The notes beneath the pieces were generated by a model that saw only the letters and a program-made list of their open reading frames with translations, ran no database searches and had not been told where the DNA came from. This document shows, one piece after another, positions 35,017 through 44,800 of a stretch of DNA of 64,000 nucleotides. Source of the stretch: CAZEHS01 sp964649745 (GTDB lineage: Bacteria > Bacillota > Clostridia > Peptostreptococcales > Acidaminobacteraceae); NCBI GenBank assembly GCA_964649745.1, contig CAZYQI010000014.1:1-64000 (forward strand), given 5' to 3'. The position numbers and the translations under genes are program-made. Position 1 is the first letter of the stretch; every line of letters begins with the position of its first letter.

Positions 35017-35068
35017 TTTTACAGATGCACCTGCGTACTTGTTTATATCCGCAAAAGCCTGTAGTGGA

Positions 35069-35497
35069 CTAACGGGCCTTCGTAAAAAATTCTGCTTTAG
35101 GGGTTCTTTTAACTGCCTCCGCGGTAGCGGGCTCGATGTTCCGGGCCAGTGATTTTCTTGCCTGATCCGCAGCCTTTTCGTTATCACGCTTGCAATCCCC
35201 GCAGATTCTGGCATTGCCTTCCAGAGGCTTCCCACAGGAGCATTTATCCTTACCATCTGAAGAAACCAAGGATATTTCTACGATTGCTCCCTCTCTTATG
35301 AACCGAGCAATCTCAGCCACCGGGACCTTCGTTGATTCAGACACCGCTATCATCGTGCTGTTGGGATTGTCATAAAGAAAATCCTTCACTCTGTGAAGGT
35401 TGGAGTAGGACGGATCCTCTACCTTACATGTGTCACAATACCCGCTGGGAGTTTCGCCAATAAGTTTGCCGCATTTGTTGCAGTTTTGAAGGGCCAT
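35069..35497 (-). CDS. YvyF-like flagellar operon zinc-ribbon protein
   Basis: A 142-residue protein of the TIGR03826/YvyF type. It begins MALQNCNKCGKLIGETPSGY with CDTC after it (first zinc ribbon, CxxC...CxxC), then VKDFLYDNPNSTMIAVSEST and a winged-helix-like VPVAEIARFIREGAIVEI, and a second ribbon CSCGKPLEGNARICGDC. The C-terminal tail is basic and disordered. In Bacillus the gene sits with flgM and flagellin regulators, but here no flagellar gene is adjacent, so it is an orphan copy. Role in flagellar regulation is by family only. Confidence 0.8.
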   Translation of the reverse strand: MALQNCNKCGKLIGETPSGYCDTCKVEDPSYSNLHRVKDFLYDNPNSTMIAVSESTKVPVAEIARFIREGAIVEISLVSSDGKDKCSCGKPLEGNARICGDCKRDNEKAADQARKSLARNIEPATAEAVKRTPKAEFFTKAR

Positions 35498-35707
35498 TTT
35501 TGCTCACTTTCTTATACTGAATTAGTGTACGGAAAAAGGTTGCACCCATGGGCACCCTTCCCTATAGTGTAATTCTAGCAAGATGAGCCCTGTGTTACAA
35601 CACCTTCCTTAGAATTAATACGTCTCCAATCAGAACCGTGATATCTGCAACTGGCTCCAGCCTACATCACACCCTTCACCGCAATTAAGGCTGCTTTGTA
35701 TTCCATA

Positions 35708-36559
35708 CTAATCCATCCCCGCTTCATGACGGTACTGGTGCATCCGGTGAAAGAAATTCAAAAACAATCCATTGAATAATTCAACCTGTTCAATTTGAAG
35801 GTTATGCCCAGCCAGATCCAACACCGCAAATGTGGCTCTTGGATAGTGGTCCAGAATAGTCCACGCATCCGCATAGCCGGTGCTGGCATCCTGTCTGCCT
35901 GTCAGGAACAGTGTCGGTTTAAGATACGGCACCGGTTCCAGGGATATGTTCTGAGAAAATGCATAGCCCTTTTGCTGCAATCCAGTCAAAAATTCCCCGT
36001 TTGCCATTCGGACTCCGCACATAATCTCTTCTTCATATCGCTTATGAATCTCAGGACTTTGTACAACCGACATACTTGAGAAATCCTCAGCCATTTCAGC
36101 CGTCAGGCTTTGCATCAACACCTTGTCATGAACCAGAACAGCATGCTCAGGCCTTTTTCGATCACTGGCATTGGCAATAATCATAGGACAGATGAAAGCG
36201 GCACCTTCAATCCGTTCCGGCATCAATGACAGCAGACCCCTTGCCATGTACCCGCCATAGGATTCCCCCACCACGATGAAGGATTCATTGGGAATGACAT
36301 GGTCGATAAAAGCCCTCACCACCTCCAGCATATCATCGGATGATTGTATCCACTCCGCGGCTTGGGAGGTTCCCATGCCCGGTAAGTCCAGATAGATCCG
36401 CCGATACTCTCCAATGGGTTTATCCTTGCCTGTAAAAAGCGGCTCCATGCACCCCGTCATCAGCCGATGATCCGGATAAAAGCCATGGATCATCAGAATC
36501 GGTTTGCCCTCTCCATAGACTTCATAATGGATACTTGTGTTTAATAGCAATGCTTCCAT
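35708..36559 (-). CDS. Alpha/beta-hydrolase fold protein
   Basis: A 283-residue hydrolase. The oxyanion loop LMIHGFYPDH, the nucleophile elbow VVGESYGGYMARGLLS (G-E-S-Y-G-G) and the acid/His region (FLTGRQDASTGY, LDLAGHNLQIEQ) give a Ser-Asp-His triad. It may be an esterase, lactonase or peptidase; the substrate cannot be told. The start is the ATG at 36559 with GGAGG seven nt upstream rather than a TTG five codons earlier. It is likely monocistronic, with about 80 nt to the next gene upstream. Confidence 0.85.
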   Translation of the reverse strand: MEALLLNTSIHYEVYGEGKPILMIHGFYPDHRLMTGCMEPLFTGKDKPIGEYRRIYLDLPGMGTSQAAEWIQSSDDMLEVVRAFIDHVIPNESFIVVGESYGGYMARGLLSLMPERIEGAAFICPMIIANASDRKRPEHAVLVHDKVLMQSLTAEMAEDFSSMSVVQSPEIHKRYEEEIMCGVRMANGEFLTGLQQKGYAFSQNISLEPVPYLKPTLFLTGRQDASTGYADAWTILDHYPRATFAVLDLAGHNLQIEQVELFNGLFLNFFHRMHQYRHEAGMD

Positions 36560-36642
36560 CACATACACCTCCAAAGCGAAATTCCAGTCAATACCATTAT
36601 ACAGAACATGTGTTCGCTTTTCAAGAGGCCATGGAATTATAT

Positions 36643-37572
36643 TTATTCCGACTGGTCAGCGGCATCCAAATCCAGATGTTTCGTGTTATGAGGTTTTGAC
36701 GATTTATCCGTCTGCACCAACAGAACCCCTGACAGAATAACAACCATTGCCACCCCCACCGTGGCCGAAAGACCTTCGTGAAGGATTACAGCACCCAATA
36801 ACACTGCCACCACCGGATTCACATAGGCATAGGTGCCAACCCTGGCGGCGGGCCACTTACCCAGCAGGTAAATATAGCTGCTGTAGCCCACGATGGAACC
36901 GAATACAATCAGATATGCCATGGAACCGACGCCTCGGGACGTGAGCTGCAACCGGCTCACTTCTCCGATTATCAAGCCGATAGCCGTGAGTGAAATCCCA
37001 CCGGCCAGCATCTGGATCCCGATGTGGCTGACCACCGAGCCTGTCGCCTTAACCTTTTTGGCATAAACTGATCCGGCAGCCCACAGGAAGCACGCCAGCA
37101 ACAGCATCGCGGCACCGGCAGGGTCCACTGCTCCCATCAACTCCTTGGACAATACCAGCCAGCATACCCCTCCAAAGCCGACGAAAAGACCCAGCCAGCC
37201 TCTGGCGGATATCCGCTGATCCTTGGACACGAAGAACTCAATCAGTGCCATAAACAGGGGCATGGTGGCAACCACCAGTGCGGTTATACCGGAATGCACC
37301 CATTGCTCGGCATATACCACCAGCCCGTTTCCGCCCAGCAACAGGAAAAGTCCTACTATTCCAAAATCCTTGTAATCCTTAAGCCGCGTCGGAAAGGCAT
37401 AACCCTTCAGGGCGGCGTAGCCCAAGATCAAGCTCCCTGCTATAAGAAACCGGATACCCGCAAACAGCATGGGCGGAAAATCCTGAACCCCTATTCGGAT
37501 TGCCAGATACGTGGAACCCCAAAAAATACAGACAGCCAGATAGGCTGCTAAATTCAGTCGTTCTTCCCGCAC
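36643..37572 (-). CDS. EamA/DMT family permease
   Basis: A 309-residue membrane transporter with ten hydrophobic helices in two EamA repeats. It starts AAYLAVCIFWGSTYLAIRIG and contains the family's GGNGLVVYAEQWVHSGITAL and, in repeat two, YSSYIYLLGKWPAARVGTYA followed by YVNPVVAVLLG. Such proteins export amino acids or other metabolites (RhaT/YdcZ/YedA types). The start is GTG, overlapping the Lrp regulator's stop by 19 nt. Coupling to an Lrp/AsnC regulator suggests an amino acid exporter, by inference. Confidence 0.9.
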   Translation of the reverse strand: MREERLNLAAYLAVCIFWGSTYLAIRIGVQDFPPMLFAGIRFLIAGSLILGYAALKGYAFPTRLKDYKDFGIVGLFLLLGGNGLVVYAEQWVHSGITALVVATMPLFMALIEFFVSKDQRISARGWLGLFVGFGGVCWLVLSKELMGAVDPAGAAMLLLACFLWAAGSVYAKKVKATGSVVSHIGIQMLAGGISLTAIGLIIGEVSRLQLTSRGVGSMAYLIVFGSIVGYSSYIYLLGKWPAARVGTYAYVNPVVAVLLGAVILHEGLSATVGVAMVVILSGVLLVQTDKSSKPHNTKHLDLDAADQSE

Positions 37573-38045
37573 CGTTCCACATCCCCTTTCCCTTCAGGTG
37601 TTTCTGTCTGATTCATGTCGTAGTCTGCCAATACAAAAGAAGTAGAGGTTTCATGTATGCATTCGATTTCCCACAGCTTGTCGATAAAGGCATTAATCTG
37701 CTGGGCCTTGCTGGTGCGAACCTCAATCAGCAGACACCACACACCGGAGATACGGGACACCCGCTGAACCGCTACATCCTTCACCTTAATCTGTCGGATA
37801 AGATCAATCACCTTCCGAAAGGTGGGCCCGCTTCCCTTCACAAACACAAAGGCATCCAGCTCCTGCCCCAGGCAGGACCAGTCCAACTCGGCCCGATAAC
37901 CGCGGATAACCCCGGCCTCCTCCATTTTGCGTATACGATTCCTTACAGCCGGTCGTGAAAGATTCAGCGTGCGGCCTATTTCCTCATGGCTGATTCGCCC
38001 GTTTTGAAGCAGCATGTCCAAAATCATTCGGTCCATTTGATCCAT
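37554..38045 (-). CDS. Lrp/AsnC family transcription regulator
   Basis: A 163-residue regulator. N-terminal HTH: DRMILDMLLQNGRISHEEIG then RTLNLSRPAVRNRIRKMEEA and GVIRGYRAELD. The C-terminal RAM/ligand-binding domain follows (LDAFVFVKGSGPTF, VQRVSRISGVWCLLIEVRTS). It binds amino acids and forms octamers in known members. The ATG at 38045 has GAGGTG six nt upstream; earlier in-frame starts do not. It likely controls the EamA gene that overlaps its end. Confidence 0.92.
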   Translation of the reverse strand: MDQMDRMILDMLLQNGRISHEEIGRTLNLSRPAVRNRIRKMEEAGVIRGYRAELDWSCLGQELDAFVFVKGSGPTFRKVIDLIRQIKVKDVAVQRVSRISGVWCLLIEVRTSKAQQINAFIDKLWEIECIHETSTSFVLADYDMNQTETPEGKGDVERCGKND

Positions 38046-38340
38046 CGTCATCACCTCAACCACATCGTAACATATCCCATGAGAATCGTCTCGTTGCGTG
38101 AGCATTTCGATCATTTCGCAATCTATATGTAATCAAAACTATAGTTTATGCATACCAGTGATTACGAATCGTTTCGGGATAGAGTGCTTTCCTTTTAGAC
38201 AGGGCCATGGTTTCATTCTGTATCCTAACTTAATAGCTCGTACTGTTCTTTATTGTGATAATCGCTATACTCAGCACAGGAACAAAAGGTGATTTTCATC
38301 ACCAATTCCAGTAAATGTACGGATACAGGAAAAAGCCTGA

Positions 38341-38541
38341 TTTACTGACATCAATTGCGCCCATGTAAACACCGCCTTGCAGGAACAGGCGGCCTTGATG
38401 AAAGAACTGGCAAATAAGCACGGCGTGGAATTCCTTGATCTGGGTTCCCTGTTTCAAGATTTGCTGGGTGAAGAACAGGGTGGGCTGCACCTCAGCGACG
38501 GCATTCATATGGATTCGGAAGTTTATGGACATAGTAAGTAA
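38341..38541 (+). pseudogene. Remnant of an SGNH/GDSL hydrolase, C-terminal end
   Basis: After an in-frame TGA at 38338 an open frame of 66 codons reads LQEQAALMKELANKHGVEFL, DLGSLFQDLLGEEQGG, and LHLSDGIHMDSEVYGHSK. The SDGIHMD segment is the C-terminal DxxH block of SGNH-hydrolase esterases; the catalytic Ser block and the rest of the N-terminus are absent upstream. There is no ribosome binding site. It is a decayed gene piece on the opposite strand to the RTX locus. Confidence 0.55.
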
Positions 38542-38557
38542 GATAACAGCAGAAAAA

Positions 38558-38593
38558 CCGTATGCACCAAGATTTAAAGATCGGTGCGTACGG
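38558..38593 (-). terminator. Hairpin between two gene remnants
   Basis: CCGTATGCACC / GGTGCGTACGG stem (one mismatch) with a 14-nt loop; TTTTTCTG follows on the minus strand, which suits the end of the remnant at 38600-38716. Confidence 0.6.
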
Positions 38594-38599
38594 CTTCGT

Positions 38600-38716
38600 T
38601 GCTAATGACGGTTCAAGATATTTTCCGTTGAATTTTGAAAATACCTCATTGGTACCATCCAGGTTTTTCTGATACTCCTCGTGGTTAATGATCCTAAAAG
38701 CAAACCGTCCCTTCTG
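38600..38716 (-). pseudogene. Possible DUF1330-like remnant
   Basis: The minus-strand frame reads QKGRFAFRIINHEEYQKNLD then GTNEVFSKFNGKYLEP, like the middle of a small DUF1330-type ferredoxin-fold protein. A TAG stands directly in front and there is no start or ribosome binding site. The match is from memory of the family's AYxxY..FxxxxxKYxGKYL pattern and is weak. Confidence 0.25.
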
Positions 38717-38746
38717 CTACTTTTTTATGTAAGTTGAATGTGGTAA

Positions 38747-38781
38747 AGAACCCGGCCAACACATTGAATTGGCCGGGTTCT
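38747..38781 (-). terminator. Terminator of the giant RTX gene
   Basis: Perfect 13-bp stem AGAACCCGGCCAA / TTGGCCGGGTTCT with a 9-nt loop, 37 nt past the RTX stop; the minus-strand tail is TTTACC. Confidence 0.8.
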
Positions 38782-38817
38782 GCTTTTACTGCTAACTCGC
38801 GGAAGAATTCTTAGTGA

Positions 38818-41800
38818 CTACTGCTGATAATAAGTTGCCAGCAGTGTCGCATATTGCTGATTGTTCTGTTGCGCTGCCTGTTCCCAGGTAAGGCCTGTTT
38901 GGGTTGTAAAGGTAGCCATGGCTTGGATCAGTTGGTCGACCTGGCTGGTCAAAAGCCGGTTTCCGCTGTTAGTGTTTATTTCCTCCAATTGGCCATTGGG
39001 ATCTGTATACCAGCTCTGCACTAGAACAGAATCCGTTTGTCCTGCTACTGCAATCTTCAAATCGTTTACAGATCTGCTCAGTACCAGTTTAGTGCGGTCA
39101 TAGGAGAATGCCGCCTTGTCATAGTCAGTAGTAAGGGAAGAGACATTGTTAATAATATCCTGACCGAATGTGCCGTTGAACTGATAGATATCATTGCCAG
39201 CTCCGCCAACAAGATTGTCATTCCCGGTGCCACCATCCAGTATATCATTCCCACCTTGGCCCCTTAGACTATCATTCCCACCCAGTCCTATAAGAGTATT
39301 ATCACCATCGGTTCCATACAGCGACTCCCCAACAGACGTGCCGGTCTGGCTCAATGACATACTGCTAATCGTGTCCCAATTCCACACCGTCCCGTCTGCA
39401 AATTCAAACCGTTCAACCCGATGTTTTGATTCAATCAAACAATTCATCACCGTCAGTTGATCGCTTCCCGGAAAACGGATNNNNNNNNNNNNNNNNNNNN
39501 NNNNNNNNNNNNNNNNNNNNNNNNNNNNNNNNNNNNNNNNNNNNNNNNNNNNNNNNNNNNNNNNNNNNNNNNNNNNNNNNGTCAGTTGATCGCTTCCCGG
39601 AAAACGGATAACCAGGTTCCACCGATCAATCGTTACTATTGCTTCTGAAGCTAGTAGCCCTGCTCCAAAGACCACGCGGTCCACGGTTCCACTTGTGGAA
39701 TCTTCATCATATATCTTGTCCTGCCCATAACCTGCATTAAAAAAGTACGTATCGTTACCCATGCCTCCTCTCATATCATCATTCCCGGTGCCACCATCCA
39801 GCGTATCGTTTCCTCCATTACCTCGTAGGTTGTCATTACCACCCAGCCCGATAAGCGTATTATTGCCGTCGGTGCCATACAGCCATTCGCCTGTGTCCGT
39901 ACCCGTCTGGCTCAACGACATACTACTGATTGTGTTCCAATCCCAAACAGTGCCATCGGCAAACTCAAAACGTTCAACCCGATGCTTTGATTCAACCATG
40001 TAATTCCACAAGGTCAATTTATCAGATGACCCTGCAAAACTAATAATCAAGTTCCAGCGATCCATAGTCACAACCGCATTGGACGCTGACAGCCCTTCTC
40101 CAAAAATAACTCTATCAATATTTCCGCTTGTAGAATCTTCATCAAATATATGGTCTTGTCCATAACCTAAATTGAAAATATAAGTATCGTTACCCGCGCC
40201 TCCTCTCATGTCATCATTCCCGGTGCCGCCATCCAGCGTATCATTTCCTCCATTGCCTCGTAGGTTGTCATTACCGCCCAGCCCAATAAGCGTATTATTC
40301 CCATCAGTTCCATACAGCCATTCGCCTGCGTCCGTGCCAGTCTGGCTCAATGACATATTGCTGATGGTGCTCCAATCCCACACCATACCATCAGCGAATT
40401 CAAACTGCTCAACTCGATGTTTGGGTTCAATCAAGTAGTTATTCACTGTCAATTGATCGCCTCCCGGAAAACGGATGACCAAATTCCACCGATCAATCGT
40501 TACTATCGCCTCTGAAGCCAACAGCCCTGCTCCAAAGACCACGCGGTCCACATTTCCACTTGTAGAATCTTCATCAAAAATACTGTCCTGGCCATAACCT
40601 GCATTAAATATATAGGTATCGTTTCCAGCACCGCCAGCTATTTCATCATCCCCGGTACCGCCGTCCAGCGTATCATTTCCGCCATTACCTCTTAAATAGT
40701 CGTTGCCACCAAACCCCACAAGTGTATTACTACCATCGGTTCCATACAGCCATTCCCATTCAGCTGTACCTGTCTGACTCAAAGACATATTGCTGATCGT
40801 GTTCCAATCCCACACCGTGCCATCAGCAAACTCAAAACGCTCAACCCGATGTTTGGGGTCAACCAAGTAATTACTCACTGTCAGCTGATCACTTCCAGGA
40901 AAGCGGATGACCAGATTCCACCGATCAATCGTTACTACCGCTTCTGAAGCCAACAGCCCTGCTCCAAAGACCACGCGGTCCACGTTTCCACTTGTAGAAT
41001 CTTCATCAAATATATTGTCTTGCCCATAACCTGCATTAAAAATATACGTATCGTTACCTACACCGCCATTCATTACATCATTACCGGTACCGCCATCAAG
41101 TATATCATTTCCTCCATTACCTCTTAGTCTGTCATTACCGCCCAGCCCGATAAGCGTATTAATGCCATCAGTGCCATACAGCCATTCTTCTTCGTCTGAA
41201 CCCGTCTGGCTCAAAGACATACTGCTAATCGTTCTCCAATCCCAAACTGTACCATCGTAGAAACGGAACGTTTCTACCCGGTAAGTTGAGTCGTACAGAC
41301 AATTAACTATAGTAATTTGGTCCGTAGAGCCCATAAAGCCGATTACTAAATCACTGCCATTTAGGCTGACGATCGCATTGGAAGCCAACAACCCGGCTCC
41401 AAACTGCACGGTATCCAGTCCTGCGGTACCATCGGCATCATAGACAGTATCCTGGCCGTCGCCAATATTGAAAACGTAGGTGTCGTTGCCGGCACCGCCT
41501 TCTAATCTGTCGTTACCGGTTCCCCCGATCAGGGTGTCGTTGCCGCCATTTCCATATAAGTAGTCGTCTCCTGCTAGTCCTGTAAGGGTGTTGTTTCCAT
41601 CGGTTCCATACAAATAATCTGTATTAGCGGTTCCGGTGAGGTTCAGTGTCATCGCATTGATTGTGTTCACATCCCACACCGTTCCATCGGCAAACTGTAG
41701 TTTTTCAACCCGGTAATTAGAGCCGCTCAGATAGTTGCTGATGGTCAACTGATCAGTTAAACCGGTAAAACCTATAGTCAAATCGCTGCCGTTGAGTCTA

Positions 41801-44800
41801 ACCTCAGCATTGCCGGCCAAAAGCCCTGCCCCAAACTGTATGGTATCCAGTCCTGCGGTACCATCGGCATCATAGACAGTATCCTGTCCATCTCCCACGT
41901 TGAAGATGTAGGTATCATTGCCCGAGCCGCCCTCCAGCCTGTCGTTACCGGTTCCCCCGATCAGGGTGTCGTTGCCGCCGTTTCCATACAAAGAGTCATT
42001 CCCTGCCAGACCTGTGAGGGTGTTGTTTCCATCGGTTCCATACAAATAATCTGTATTAGCGGTTCCGGTGANNNNNNNNNNNNNNNNNNNNNNNNNNNNN
42101 NNNNNNNNNNNNNNNNNNNNNNNNNNNNNNNNNNNNNNNNNNNNNNNNNNNNNNNNNNNNNNNNNNNNNNNAAACCTATAGTCAAATCGCTGCCGTTGAG
42201 TCTAACCTCAGCATTGCCGGCCAAAAACCCTGCCCCAAACTGTATGGTATCCAGTCCAGCGGTACCATCGGCATCATAGACAGTATCCTGTCCATCGCCC
42301 ACGTTGAAGTTGTAGGTGTCATTGCCAGCGCCGCCTTCTAACCTGTCGTTGCCGGTACCCCCTATCAGAATATCGTTGCCATTTTGTCCATAGAGGGTAT
42401 CGTTGCCTTCGTCTCCATAGAGCGTGTCAGCAAGGTTGGCTCCATAAAGTTTGTCGGCTCCACCCAACCCGTGAACTGTGTTTTTGAGGTCATCTAGGCC
42501 ACGTAGGGTTTCACCGGTGGCTGTGCCAAGAATGGCATAGTCCAGGGCAGGTATGTCGCTGCCTTTTAAGAAAGCACCATCTGCAAACTCTATACCGCTG
42601 ATACGTCTGCCGGTGCACCAGTCTTTCACACGCAGGGTATCTCCAGCCACTCCTGTTCCAATGATCATGTCCATGCCATCGCGGGAATATGTGAGCATTT
42701 CCTTTGTGATTCCCGCGCCAAACCGGATGGTGTCTGTAGCGGTTTCCACTGAATAGCTGCTTTCGATCAAGGTTCGGATAGCCGCCTCTGTTTCCCGGTG
42801 GGGGATAACGAGAATCCGAACTGGGAAGCTTCCACTGTTAACGGTTCCAAGAATGTTGTCTGCATTTCGGGTATATGTTACCGTTCCTGAGTTGGAAAGC
42901 ATCATCATGAAAATGTTGGGGTCCGAGTTGGAAGTGTCCGTTGAGTAGGCGTAGGTATACGCCTTCCCGCCGATAACCAACTCAGCGGTTTTATAGTTTT
43001 CTTTTCCGTCGGAGCCCAGGTTGCCGCCACACTCCACTTTGATAGAGGCATTTTCATAGCCCGGTTCCGCCTGAATAACCAGCTCCAGGATGTTGTCGGA
43101 TGTGAATGCAGACTTGGCACTGAATTTCACCCCGCCTACATCGTAGATTCCACCCTTTGTAAAATCGATATTGGAGTATTTCACACCGTTGATGGTGATA
43201 CTGGTTTGACCGAAGTTATCAAAGGCATCACTGCCTCCATCACTCCACGAAGTTCCGTTCCAATCCTTGGTTGCCTTCCAGCTCCAATTGTAGGGTATGG
43301 GTTTGAAACCACCCTCAGTAACAATGGTGTCCTGCCCGTCTCCGGCATTGTAAATGTAGACATTGCTTCCGAATCCTCCAACAAGGGTGTCATTGCCCTT
43401 TCCACCTGTTAGGGTGTCATTCCCCGTACCACCGCGAATTGTGTCGGATCCGGCATTACCCACCAAGGTGTCGTTGCCAGTGCCCCCGTCCATAATGTGC
43501 TCAATCCCCAGAGTGGCTGTGAGCGTGTCATCCCCGGCGGTGCCGTTCATAACGCCGGTCAATTCTTCTATTTGGGCTGTGTTCAGTACGGTTCCATCCG
43601 CCAGCTTAATGGAAGCCAGTTTCTTTCCCGTGTTCCATGCATTAAAGGTCAGGGCATCAGTGCCACTCCCTATGGTGAGGATGTAATTGCCGGCAGCATC
43701 AAAAGCGCCCTTTAGGTTACCGATTGTAATTCCCGCTCCCAGCTCCAGCACATCTTCTATACCAATGAGAGCGTAGGTGTCATTGCCATCACCACTATTG
43801 AAACGGTAGGTGTCTTTTCCGGCGTTGCCGCTGATGGTATCATTCCCGGCCCCGCCACTCATGACATGGTCAATCGCCAGCGTTGCCGTTAGGGTATCAT
43901 CCCCAGCAGAACCAGTCATAACACCAGTCAGTTCTTCAATTTGGGCAGTGTTCAGCACGGTACCATCCGCCAGCTTGATGGAAGCCAACTTATTCCCGGT
44001 GTTCCATGCGTTGAAGGTTAGGGTATCGGTGCTGTCGCCAATCGTGAGGATGTAATTCCCATCCGCATTGAAAGCGCCTTTCATATTGCCAATGTTGATC
44101 CCTTCTCCCAGTTCCAGTACATCCTCAATTCCTGCGAGAGTGTAGGTGTCCTTTCCGTCGCCCAGATTGAACCTATAAACATCTGCGCCACCACCACCAG
44201 AGATAGCGTCGTCCCCAGTTCCTCCGGCAATGATGTCAATGCCAGTGTTGCCCGATAACATATCATTCCCAGCTCCGCCATCCATACTATGATCAATCCC
44301 CAAGGTGGCTGTGATCATGTCATCCCCGGTAGTTCCATTCATAATGCCGGTCAGTTCGTCAATTTTGGCGGTGGTAAGCACAGTGCCGTCCGCCAGTTTG
44401 ATTGATGCCAGTTTGTTTCCGGCGTTCCATGCATTAAAGGTCAGAGTATCGGAACCTTCGCCAATTGTAAGGATATAGTTGCCGTCCGCATCCATCATGC
44501 CTTTCACATTGGCAAGGGTTATCCCTGCGCCAAGCTCCAACACGTCCTCCATCCCGGTAAGGGTGTAGGTGTCTTTGCCATCACCAAGGTTAAACCTGTA
44601 CGTATCTACACCTGCACCACCGGTGATAGTATCGCTGCCAAGCCCACCAATAACAACATCAACGCCATCAGCTCCAGTGATGGTGTCATTTCCTGCAAAA
44701 CCCATTACAATTCCATTTTCTCCAAGCGGAACAGTGAGGGTATCATCACCATCGGTTCCCCGCATGGCCTTTGCCAATTCCTCAATTTGAATCGCGTTAA

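Noticed and set aside
38818..42045. Treating the RTX region as two genes (38818-42045 and 41961-51314)
   Set aside because: The frame change falls exactly at the 42072-42171 N-run; repeats continue in phase with the repeat unit on both sides, and the left part has no start signals.
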